Part shown: one piece after another, positions 41,228 to 48,622 of the stretch | Layout of the letters: every line of letters begins with the position of its first letter | How positions within the stretch are numbered: position 1 is the first letter of the stretch | Assembly: GCF_000403645.1 (NCBI RefSeq) | Contig: NC_021313.1 | Location: 2,871,014 to 2,935,013, forward strand | Length of the DNA stretch: 64,000 bases | From: Salinarchaeum sp. Harcht-Bsk1 | GTDB lineage: Archaea > Halobacteriota > Halobacteria > Halobacteriales > Salinarchaeaceae | Direction: 5' to 3' | Position numbers and translations under genes: made by a program | Notes under the pieces: model-generated | The model's input: only the letters and a program-made list of their open reading frames with translations | Told to the model about the DNA's origin: nothing | Databases searched by the model: none

Positions 41228-42238
41228 TCAGGTGGGGCGCAGATGCTCGCAGTCGCCGGCGTGGATTCGTTCGACGCCGTCCTCGGTCTCGACGAGGAGT
41301 GTACCGGGATGCTCGACGTCGACAGCGGTGCCGACGACCGTATCGCCGCTGGCAGTTTCGACGCGGACCTCCCGCCCGAGCGTGAGCGCGTCCGCTCGCC
41401 ATCGCTCGAGGATCCGGTCCGGATCGTTTCGGAGGTCGTCGAACGTCTCTAGCACTCGCTGGACGAACAACCGGCGATTCACGTCCTCGCCCAGTTCCGT
41501 TCGGAGGCTCGTCGAGCCGTCGGGCAGTCGGTCGGCGTCGAGGTTAGCGTTGATCCCCATGCCGACGACGAGCCACTCGACCCGGTCGGCCTCGCCTTCC
41601 ATTTCGGTGAGGACGCCGGCGAGTTTGGCTTCCTCGCCGTCGGGGTCGGGGGAAACCGGCACACCGTCGGACTCGCTTTGCTCCCCCGACGAACCGTCGT
41701 TCGCTCGCTGGCGCTCGCTCACCAAGACGTCGTTCGGCCACTTGATCCCCGCGTCGACGCCGGACTCGCGGACTGCCGTGGTGATCGCCACGGCAGCAGC
41801 GAGTGTGAACAGGGGGATCGTCGCGGGCGGTCGATCGGGCCGAACGAGGATCGAGAGCCAGATCCCGCCCGAGGGCGAGGCCCACTCGCGATCGAGCCGA
41901 CCCCTGCCTCCGGTTTGCTCCTCGGCGACGATCACGAGGTCTTCGGCACCGTCGGCTGCCCGCTCGCGTGCGAGGTCGTTCGTACTTCCGGTTTCCTCGT
42001 GAAACTCGATCGTGAACGGAGCGTCGAGGCCGAACTGGATCGCATCGCCGCCGTACTCTGGAACGTCGACCAGCGCGTACCCTTCGTCGTCACTCTCGAT
42101 CACGAAGTCCTGCTCGCGGAGCGCCTCGACCTGTTTCCAGATCGCAGCACGGGAGACGTCGAGGTCGTCGGCGAGCGCCTCGCCAGAGCGTGGTCCGTCG
42201 GCGAGCCGTTCGAGAATGGCACGGCGCGTGTTGGTCAT
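41228..42238 (-). CDS. birA: Biotin-protein ligase with DNA-binding domain (bifunctional BirA)
   Basis: 336 aa. Residues about 1-60 are a winged helix (RSGEALADDLDVSRAAIWKQVEALREQDF), and the ligase core follows with TGGRGRLDREWASPSGG (109-125) that binds biotinyl-AMP and KWPNDVLV with the catalytic lysine near 165. A Ser/Gly/Pro insert (about 175-205) extends a loop. It attaches biotin to carboxylase subunits and may repress its own or biotin-uptake genes. The C-terminal SH3-like domain is present. Confidence 0.93.
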   Translation of the reverse strand: MTNTRRAILERLADGPRSGEALADDLDVSRAAIWKQVEALREQDFVIESDDEGYALVDVPEYGGDAIQFGLDAPFTIEFHEETGSTNDLARERAADGAEDLVIVAEEQTGGRGRLDREWASPSGGIWLSILVRPDRPPATIPLFTLAAAVAITTAVRESGVDAGIKWPNDVLVSERQRANDGSSGEQSESDGVPVSPDPDGEEAKLAGVLTEMEGEADRVEWLVVGMGINANLDADRLPDGSTSLRTELGEDVNRRLFVQRVLETFDDLRNDPDRILERWRADALTLGREVRVETASGDTVVGTAVDVEHPGTLLVETEDGVERIHAGDCEHLRPT

Positions 42239-42394
42239 AGGTTTGCTTGTGTGAGTGGGGCCTTGAGAGTTCGTGGACGATCGGGGCCCGCGAACTGAGC
42301 AGCGGGTAGGTGGAGGGTATCACTGGAGAGATGACAAGCTGATTCGGACGCCGTCTTTTGACAGAAAATCGAACGACGAGGCGATGGTTTGTAC

Positions 42395-42464
42395 CTGGTA
42401 AATAAAGCATACTTATTTTATTCACTAAGGGAAATAGTTAAGGGAGAACGTGATAACCGCTCCC
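42395..42464 (+). promoter_or_regulatory. AT-rich promoter and inverted repeat before the gene at 42469
   Basis: TAAATAAAGCATACTTATTTTA is a near-palindromic AT-rich block at about 42400-42421 and ATAGTTAA at 42433-42440 is TATA-like. GGGAG (42442-42446) and CTCCC (42460-42464) form an inverted repeat over the expected start of transcription. Such an AT-rich island stands out in this genome and may also hold upstream birA control. Confidence 0.5.
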
Positions 42465-42468
42465 GTGT

Positions 42469-43068
42469 ATGTCCGAAACAGAGGCCACGATGGAAGACGG
42501 CGACGACGGGTCTGCGGAGGCTTCCACGGAGGCGACGACCACGTCGATTCAGGAGGGGAGTTCGGGGGGATCGAGCCTCGAAGACTTCGTGAGCGCTGCG
42601 GAACAGGAGATCATCAAGGAGTGGGTTGGGTTCGTAACGGGCCTGTTCGCGGCGATCGGCATCGGCATCGGGCTCAACTCCATCATCCAGGATCAGTGGG
42701 GTCACGCACTGATGAAGACGAGCGTCATGGGTCAGTCGGCGGGGACGCCGTTCTCTCCGTTCAGTGGTCTCGGTCTTGCGATGAACATCGGTATCTTGCT
42801 GGTCGTACTCCTCGGCGTCGTCTTCGCATGGAACATCGATAACGAGGAATACACCGCGATCAAAGTCGCTGCCGCCACGTCGCTGGTCGCTATTCCGGTG
42901 TTCTCGCTCGTGACCGGTTTCCTCGTGCTGGTTCCCGCCGACAACACGTCGCTCGAGGTCGTGAACGTCATCGTCAGCGGTCTCGGTAGCGGGATCGCGG
43001 CAACCGTCGGTGCCAGCATCGTCATTTTCCTGACCGATAGCCAGGCGCCCGACGGTCTCTCGAACTAG
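42469..43068 (+). CDS. Four-segment membrane protein with acidic N-terminus
   Basis: 199 aa. Residues 1-50 are Glu/Ser/Thr-rich and soluble, then four hydrophobic segments (about 63-80, 101-122, 133-155, 166-185), with short loops. The motif EWVGFVTGLFAAIGIGIGLNSIIQDQWGHAL is distinctive but no known family was recognised. It has one of the most AT-rich promoters in the window, which suggests regulated or strong expression. Confidence 0.72.
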   Translation: MSETEATMEDGDDGSAEASTEATTTSIQEGSSGGSSLEDFVSAAEQEIIKEWVGFVTGLFAAIGIGIGLNSIIQDQWGHALMKTSVMGQSAGTPFSPFSGLGLAMNIGILLVVLLGVVFAWNIDNEEYTAIKVAAATSLVAIPVFSLVTGFLVLVPADNTSLEVVNVIVSGLGSGIAATVGASIVIFLTDSQAPDGLSN

Positions 43069-43175
43069 CGCACTCGCGAGCATTTCGTCGTTTCGTGGTA
43101 GTCTCTCGGTAGTCCCGACTGTATCGACAGGGGACCGTCTCACCCCTCGCGGTAGCGGACGGCCAATGACACAAC

Positions 43176-43183
43176 GCCTTTGA
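43176..43183 (+). promoter_or_regulatory. TATA-like box of tyrS
   Basis: GCCTTTGA lies 24-31 bases before the ATG at 43207, supporting this start over the TTG at 43180. Confidence 0.4.
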
Positions 43184-43206
43184 ACACCCCTGCCCTCCCC
43201 GAACCC

Positions 43207-44202
43207 ATGGAGGCCTACGAGCTGCTCTCCCGGAACGCCGTGGAGGTCGTGACCGACGAGGAGGCCCGCGAACTCGCCGCCGATCCCGAAGGCAAACGGG
43301 CCTACGTCGGCTACGAGCCCTCCGGAGCGCTCCACCTGGGCCACCTCCTCACCGCGAACAAGCTGATCGACCTCCAGAAACTCGGCATGGAGGTCGTCGT
43401 CCTGCTCGCGGACGTCCACGCCTACCTGAACGGCAAGGGTACCTTCGAAGAACTGCACGAGACTGCCGAGGCGATGCAAGCACAGTTCCTCGCCTACGGG
43501 CTCGACCCCGACCAGACGGAGTTCGTCTACGGCTCCGACTTCCAGCTCGAGGAGGATTACGTGCTCGACGTCCACCAACTCTCGGTCGAGACGTCGCTCA
43601 ACCGCGCTCAGCGCGCGATGGCCGAGATTCAGTCCGGCGAGACAGCGAGCGTCGCGCACGTTGTCTACCCGATCATGCAGGCACTCGACATCGAGTACCT
43701 CGACCTCGACCTCGCCATCGGCGGCATCGACCAGCGGAAGGTGCACATGCTGCACCGCGAGGGGATGCCCGAGATGGGCTACGACGTCCGGCCCTGCCTG
43801 CACACGCCGATCATCGCCGACCTCGAGACCGGCGTCGGCAAGATGTCCGCCAGCGAGGGCATCGACATCACGATGGAGGACTCCACCGAGGATCTGGAGG
43901 AGAAGATCAACGCCGCGTACTGTCCCCCAACGCGCGATCCCGAGCCGACCGATGAGGGCGAGGACCGCGAGCATCCCGTCCTCCAGCTATTCCAGTACCA
44001 CGTGTTCCCGCGGTTCGAGTCCGTGACCGTAGAGCGTCCCGACGAGTACGGCGGGAACGTCACCTACGACAGCTACGAGGCGCTGGCGACGGCGCTCGAT
44101 ACTGGCGAACTCCACCCTGCTGATGCGAAGTCTGCGCTCGCGAGTGCACTCGACGAACTGATCGCGCCGGGTCGCGAGAAACTTCGTGAACTGGAAGCCT
44201 GA
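43207..44202 (+). CDS. tyrS: Tyrosyl-tRNA synthetase
   Basis: 331 aa. Class I aminoacyl-tRNA synthetase that charges tRNA-Tyr. The HIGH-type motif is HLGH in GALHLGHLLTANKL (about 41-54), and the KMSKS-type loop is KMSAS in GVGKMSASEGID (about 212-218). The start of the core YVGYEPSG, and DQRKVHMLHREGMP are the archaeal/eukaryotic TyrRS pattern, a size normal for the short archaeal form. Confidence 0.95.
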   Translation: MEAYELLSRNAVEVVTDEEARELAADPEGKRAYVGYEPSGALHLGHLLTANKLIDLQKLGMEVVVLLADVHAYLNGKGTFEELHETAEAMQAQFLAYGLDPDQTEFVYGSDFQLEEDYVLDVHQLSVETSLNRAQRAMAEIQSGETASVAHVVYPIMQALDIEYLDLDLAIGGIDQRKVHMLHREGMPEMGYDVRPCLHTPIIADLETGVGKMSASEGIDITMEDSTEDLEEKINAAYCPPTRDPEPTDEGEDREHPVLQLFQYHVFPRFESVTVERPDEYGGNVTYDSYEALATALDTGELHPADAKSALASALDELIAPGREKLRELEA

Positions 44203-44275
44203 GTAGTAGCGTTTCGCACTGTTTTCGCAGTCGACTGCTGGCGTCCGGTGGTGGACGATCGCTCGGATCGCCCGC

Positions 44276-45574
44276 TCAGATCACGATCAGCAGATCCGTC
44301 GCGTACATCACCGCGAAGCCGACGAGGAAGCCGAGCACGTTCCATGTCGAGCCGATCTCGCCGCCGTCGGTCCGGACGAGCCCCGCGAGTTCCCAGAGCA
44401 CCTGCGCGATCGCGCCGACGCCGAGTGCGAGGAAGAACGCGCTGACGGTTGGCGACAGCGAGAGGCCACCGATCCAGCCGCCGAGGATCACCGGAGCCCC
44501 AGCGATCGCACCGAGTGCGACGAAGTGCCAGAGTGCAGGCCGTTCGCGCTCACCCCGGGCGACAGGGGCGACTACCGCCGGCCCCTCCGTCACGTTGTGG
44601 AGCATGAACCCCACGACGAGGAAGGCGCCGAGCGAGACCCGGCCGAGTGCGAAGGAACTCCCGATCGCGAGCCCCTCTGCGAGGTTGTGGAGTCCGATGC
44701 CGATCGCGACGAGGTAGGCGACGTAGAGACCGCCGCTCGCGCCGTCGGTGCGTGACTCGCGCCACGCGCTGATCGCCTGCACCGAGAGTGCTGCCCCGAC
44801 GGCACCGAGTGCGACGAGGAGCGTCCCCTCGTAGGCGCCCGGCACGCGCTCGGCGAGTTCGAGCGCCTCGAACCCGGCGTCGACCGCGAGGAAGGCGAGG
44901 ACTCCCCCCGAGAACGCGAGGACGGCGTGGAACCACTTCGCGTCCATCGCTCGAATGAACGGGAACCAGCACATCCCCAGCGCGACGGGGATCACGCCGA
45001 CGAACAGTCCGATCAGGGCGAGCGTCCACAGCATGCCGCCGTCGGGACTCGGCGACTCCTGGATCGCGACGATCGTGTGGCCGAACGTTGCGCCGTTGTC
45101 GAGTACCAGGACCACGTGGTAGTCCCAGCCAGCCTGCCAGTGGTACGGAATCTCGACGCTTGCGGTTTCTCGTGGCTGGATCGTCCGTTTCGTCTCTCCG
45201 TCCTGGACGACGTCGTGGTCCCAGTAGGCGTCGTCGACGAGCACCTGCTCCACGCGGACCGGCTCGGGGCCGTTGTTCGTGACGTGCAGGACGATCGTCT
45301 CGTCGTCGGGCACCGTGTGATGCGAGATGGTGACGTCGGGTGTCGGCTCGCCACGCTGGAACTGGTCGGTGGGATCCGCGAGCACGAAGCCACCGACCAC
45401 GAGGCCGAGCAGGACCAGTGGGATCAGCGCGATCCCCCAGGTCGACGCGTCGAAACCTGTGGTTTCCTCGCCGGTCGAGTCAGTTTCGACCGTTGCGCCG
45501 GCGGCTTCCGACCCCGGCTCCGGTGCCGGGGCGGGCGCGTCGACGTCGCTCCCGCTCGGGGCGTCGTCGGTCAT
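44276..45574 (-). CDS. ZIP-family metal transporter with large N-terminal domain
   Basis: 432 aa. The transport half has the ZIP signature histidines HNLAEGLAIG (about residue 295) and HNVTEG (about 328), which line the metal path in the membrane. In front is a first membrane segment (about 48-68) and a beta-rich external domain (about 75-165: VTISHHTVPDDETIVLHVTNNGPEPVRVEQVLV) unlike usual ZIP proteins. The ATG overlaps the stop of the multicopper oxidase by four bases. ZIP proteins import Zn2+, Mn2+ or Fe2+; partnership with an oxidase suggests Fe or Mn, but this is inference. Confidence 0.88.
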   Translation of the reverse strand: MTDDAPSGSDVDAPAPAPEPGSEAAGATVETDSTGEETTGFDASTWGIALIPLVLLGLVVGGFVLADPTDQFQRGEPTPDVTISHHTVPDDETIVLHVTNNGPEPVRVEQVLVDDAYWDHDVVQDGETKRTIQPRETASVEIPYHWQAGWDYHVVLVLDNGATFGHTIVAIQESPSPDGGMLWTLALIGLFVGVIPVALGMCWFPFIRAMDAKWFHAVLAFSGGVLAFLAVDAGFEALELAERVPGAYEGTLLVALGAVGAALSVQAISAWRESRTDGASGGLYVAYLVAIGIGLHNLAEGLAIGSSFALGRVSLGAFLVVGFMLHNVTEGPAVVAPVARGERERPALWHFVALGAIAGAPVILGGWIGGLSLSPTVSAFFLALGVGAIAQVLWELAGLVRTDGGEIGSTWNVLGFLVGFAVMYATDLLIVI

Positions 45575-46839
45575 TCGACCACCTCGAAGAAACTCATCCA
45601 GCCCAGTTCGGAGAACTCCGACTGGTGGGCGTGGAACATGTAGAGGCCCTCCTCGTGTTCGCTGTAGTCCAGTTCCAGGATTCCTCGCTGTGCCTGGCAC
45701 TGCATGATCGTGTCGATGCGCTTGTGGGTCGGGAACAGCGTCGTCCCGTGATCGTAGTAGTCGAAGAACTGGGAGTGGGTGTGCAGCGAGTTGATCGGAT
45801 CGAACTCGGTCGTGTTGAGCAGGTGGATCCGGACCGGCCGATCGCGGTCGATCTCGATGGGGTGTTTGGTCTCGCCGGGCGTGTAATCGCCGTCGTCGGC
45901 GTCGGTGCTCGCCGGTGCGTAGGCGAACGCCCGTGTGTTCGCGGCGTAGACCTCGTTCTCGCCGTCGAAGTTCGTGTCGAAGCTGTTCATCACCATCACC
46001 AGCTCCTGGACGTCGTCGTTCTCGTCGTAGGTGTGATTCCGGGACCTCGCTCGCTGGACGAGTTCGTCGGTGTACGTCTCGTCGATCGGTCCGTGGTAGT
46101 TGACGTACTCGCGGGGGTGCTCACGGACCCGTTCCGGATCGGGGTCGACGATCAGTGCGCCGTACATGCCCCTGTGCATGTGCTCTTTCAGCGGCAGCGC
46201 GTGACAGTGATAGAAGTGGACGCCGGCCGGCTGTGCGATCCACTCGTAGCGGAACGACTCCCCGACGTCCACCAGTCCGGTTCCGTTCTGGGGGACCCCG
46301 TCCATCTCCGGCTGGTGGTTCTCGAGGTGTGGATGCATCGTGTGGGCGTGCTGGCTGCCGTTGACGAAGTCGATCCTGACGAGGTCGCCCTCGACGGCCC
46401 TGAGGGTCGGCGCGGGCACTTGTCCCTGGAACGTCCAGGCTGGGAACGTGACGCCGGGGGCGATCTCGATCTCGACGTCCTGTGCGACGATCGTGTAGTG
46501 CCGGATCGTTCGGCCGTCTTCCTGGTAGACTTCTTGCGAGAGGTCGTCCTGGCCCTCCGTCCCGGTGTTGAAGGTTCGCAAGAACTCGTGTGGATCGAGC
46601 GTGTCACCGTCGAATTCGCCACGCGCACCGAAGTTCCCGTGGCTGCTGCCGTGGCTCCCACCGTCGTGGCCCTCGTCGGCGCCCGCCAGCCCCATCAGCC
46701 CGCCCGCGGCCCCGGCGATGGAGAGGCCACCGAGGACCGCGCGTCTGTCGACCTGCGGTTCGACGTCGACGCGTTCACTCAGTCGTTCTTCGAGGGCCTG
46801 GGTGATCGCCCCGGCCCGATCCCGATCTACGCCACCCAT
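45571..46839 (-). CDS. Two-domain multicopper oxidase, Tat-exported
   Basis: 422 aa. DRRAVLGGLSIAGAAGGLMG (31-50) is a Tat-like signal. Domain 1 has HTMHPH (166-171) and HCHALPLKEHMHRGM (211-225): C212 plus H220 and M225 supply a type 1 copper site. Domain 2 has LHTHSQFF (about 335) and FHAHQSEF (about 400) without a cysteine, so the type 1 site is only in domain 1 and domain 2 contributes type 2/3 ligands, a two-domain laccase layout. AGGAGGT sits 4 bases before the ATG at 46839, so this is one of the few leadered genes. Coupled to the ZIP gene by a 4-base overlap. Confidence 0.9.
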   Translation of the reverse strand: MGGVDRDRAGAITQALEERLSERVDVEPQVDRRAVLGGLSIAGAAGGLMGLAGADEGHDGGSHGSSHGNFGARGEFDGDTLDPHEFLRTFNTGTEGQDDLSQEVYQEDGRTIRHYTIVAQDVEIEIAPGVTFPAWTFQGQVPAPTLRAVEGDLVRIDFVNGSQHAHTMHPHLENHQPEMDGVPQNGTGLVDVGESFRYEWIAQPAGVHFYHCHALPLKEHMHRGMYGALIVDPDPERVREHPREYVNYHGPIDETYTDELVQRARSRNHTYDENDDVQELVMVMNSFDTNFDGENEVYAANTRAFAYAPASTDADDGDYTPGETKHPIEIDRDRPVRIHLLNTTEFDPINSLHTHSQFFDYYDHGTTLFPTHKRIDTIMQCQAQRGILELDYSEHEEGLYMFHAHQSEFSELGWMSFFEVVE

Positions 46840-46843
46840 CGGT

Positions 46844-46850
46844 ACCTCCT
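46844..46850 (-). promoter_or_regulatory. Shine-Dalgarno of the multicopper oxidase
   Basis: Minus strand AGGAGGT with 4 bases to the ATG at 46839. It decides this start over the in-frame ATG at 46893, which overlaps the palindromic operator. Confidence 0.7.
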
Positions 46851-46882
46851 CCCGCCGCTGGTACAGAGTTGCATGGCAGAGT

Positions 46883-46898
46883 TTTAGATACATCTAAA
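46883..46898. promoter_or_regulatory. Palindromic operator of the MCO-ZIP operon
   Basis: TTTAGAT-AC-ATCTAAA has perfect 7-base arms around two bases, 44-59 bases upstream of the MCO start, within the AT-rich promoter. Its shape is like DtxR-family metal-regulator boxes, which would fit a metal-transport operon. TTTAGATG also looks like a TATA element, so the palindrome probably overlaps it. The regulator is not in this window. Confidence 0.6.
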
Positions 46899-47096
46899 CT
46901 TGTAGTTTGCCCTATCGATTTCGACTGGGTCGAAACCTGTGCCGGGATCGGTCAGAGTCGGATGCGGTGCAGACAGCTCCCGGCCGTCGTCACCGCCGGG
47001 TGCTGTTGGATGCTGAGAACTCGGGAAAAGGTACTACGAGCGCAACCGTCGGCCGAACGGATCTGGCGATCGACGACCGACGTCTGCAGATGGATC

Positions 47097-47144
47097 GATC
47101 GAACGACCGGACGATCGAACGACCGGACGATCGAACGACAGGAC
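47097..47144. repeat. Three tandem copies of a 16-base unit
   Basis: GATCGAACGACCGGAC occurs at 47097-47112 and 47113-47128, then with one change (ACAGGAC) at 47129-47144. It is followed by a purine-rich run (GAGAGCGGGAGAGAACGAGG...) to about 47195. It lies in the 373-base gene-free space (46840-47212) between glyA and the MCO promoter, downstream of glyA. Too few and too short for CRISPR. Confidence 0.85.
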
Positions 47145-47212
47145 AGGACACCGATCGAGAGCGGGAGAGAACGAGGGAGAGAAACGGGGAGAACCGGATC
47201 GCCGGCGGAGCG

Positions 47213-48469
47213 CTACTCGTAGATCGGGTGTTCGGCGCAGAGGTTCTCGACGGTCTCGCGCACGTCGGGGACGACCTCGTCCTCGGTGCCTTCGGCGACG
47301 GCGTCGACGACGCGGGCGATGAGGTGTGCGACCGTACGCGACTCGTCTTCGCCAAAGCCGCGAGTCGTGATCGCCGGGGTGCCGATGCGGATGCCACTCG
47401 GATCGAATGGCGAGCGGGTCTCACCGGGGACCGTGTTGCCGTTGAGCACGAGACCGGCGTCCTCGAGCGCTTCCTCGGCGTCGCCACCGGAGGTGTCGGG
47501 GTGGGACGGGCGGAGGTCGACGAGCACGAGGTGGTTGTCGGTGCCGCCGGAGACGAGTTCGAAGCCGTGCTCCTGGAGGTGCTCGCCTAGCGCCTTCGCG
47601 TTCGCGACGGTCTGTTCGGCGTACTCCTCGAACTCCGGCTGGAGGGCTTCCTCGAAGCCGACTGCTTTCCCTGCAATGTTGTGCATGAGCGGGCCGCCCT
47701 GTCCGCCGGGGAAGACGGCCTTGTCGAGGTCGTCGGCGTACTCCTCGTCGCACATGACCATCCCGCCGCGCCCGGCGCGGATCGTCTTGTGCGTCGAACC
47801 GGTGACGAAGTCGGCGATGCCGACCGGCGAGGGGTGAGCGCCGCCGGCGACGAGGCCAGTGATGTGGGCCATGTCGGCGACCATCAGCGCGTCGGCGGCG
47901 TCGGCGGCGGCCCGGATGCGCTCCCACTCGACCTCGCGCGGGTACGCTGAGTAGCCGGCGACGATCACGTCCGGCTCGTACTCCTCGGCGTGCTCGTGGA
48001 GCCCCTCGTAGTCGAGGTAGCCGGTCTCGGGGTCGACCTCGTACTGCTCGACCTCGTAGAGCTGACCGGCGAAGTTCGCGGGGTGGCCGTGGGAGAGGTG
48101 GCCGCCGTGTTCGAGGTCCAGCGAGAGGATCTTGTCGCCGGGTTCGAGCATCGCGTAGTAGACGGCCTGGTTGGCCTGCGTTCCGGAGTGGGGCTGGACG
48201 TTGACGTGGTCGGCCCCATAGAGCTCCTTGGCGCGGTCGATGGCGAGCTGTTCGACCTCGTCGGCGAACTCGCAGCCGCCGTAGTAGCGGGCGCCAGGGT
48301 AGCCTTCGGCGTACTTGTTGGTGAGGACGCTGCTCTGTGCGTCGAGCACGGCCTCGCTGACGTGGTTCTCCGCGGCGATGAGCTGGAGAGAAGTCTGCTG
48401 TCGCTCGATCTCCCCTTCGAGGGCGTCGGCGACGGCAGGATCGGCCTCGCGAACGCTGTCGTGGCGCAT
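47213..48469 (-). CDS. glyA: Serine hydroxymethyltransferase
   Basis: 418 aa. Interconverts serine and glycine while loading or unloading one-carbon units on the pterin/folate carrier. PLP lysine lies in TGSTHKTIRAGRGG near residue 226, and IAAENHVSEAVLDAQSSVLTNKYAEGYPGARYYGG near the start plus QPHSGTQANQAVY are the family's most conserved segments. A TATATC box (48494-48499, minus strand) lies 25-30 bases before the ATG. Confidence 0.95.
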   Translation of the reverse strand: MRHDSVREADPAVADALEGEIERQQTSLQLIAAENHVSEAVLDAQSSVLTNKYAEGYPGARYYGGCEFADEVEQLAIDRAKELYGADHVNVQPHSGTQANQAVYYAMLEPGDKILSLDLEHGGHLSHGHPANFAGQLYEVEQYEVDPETGYLDYEGLHEHAEEYEPDVIVAGYSAYPREVEWERIRAAADAADALMVADMAHITGLVAGGAHPSPVGIADFVTGSTHKTIRAGRGGMVMCDEEYADDLDKAVFPGGQGGPLMHNIAGKAVGFEEALQPEFEEYAEQTVANAKALGEHLQEHGFELVSGGTDNHLVLVDLRPSHPDTSGGDAEEALEDAGLVLNGNTVPGETRSPFDPSGIRIGTPAITTRGFGEDESRTVAHLIARVVDAVAEGTEDEVVPDVRETVENLCAEHPIYE

Positions 48470-48493
48470 ACAACGTGGTTCGGCGGTGACGCC

Positions 48494-48499
48494 CTATAT
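48494..48499 (-). promoter_or_regulatory. TATA-like box of glyA
   Basis: Minus strand GATATA, 25-30 bases before the glyA ATG at 48469; leaderless spacing. Confidence 0.5.
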
Positions 48500-48622
48500 C
48501 CATCGGAACGGCCCGCCTGGAGCGTGCGGAGTTTCTCTCGGTGGGCACGCTTTGGCCCGACAATGTCACTGGTAAGCATACGGAAAGCTCTTTGAGGAAA
48601 GCGGCAAGATAGGATACTCCAG

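Noticed and set aside
47097-47144. Possible CRISPR array
   Set aside because: Three adjacent 16-base repeats with no spacers are simple tandem repeats.
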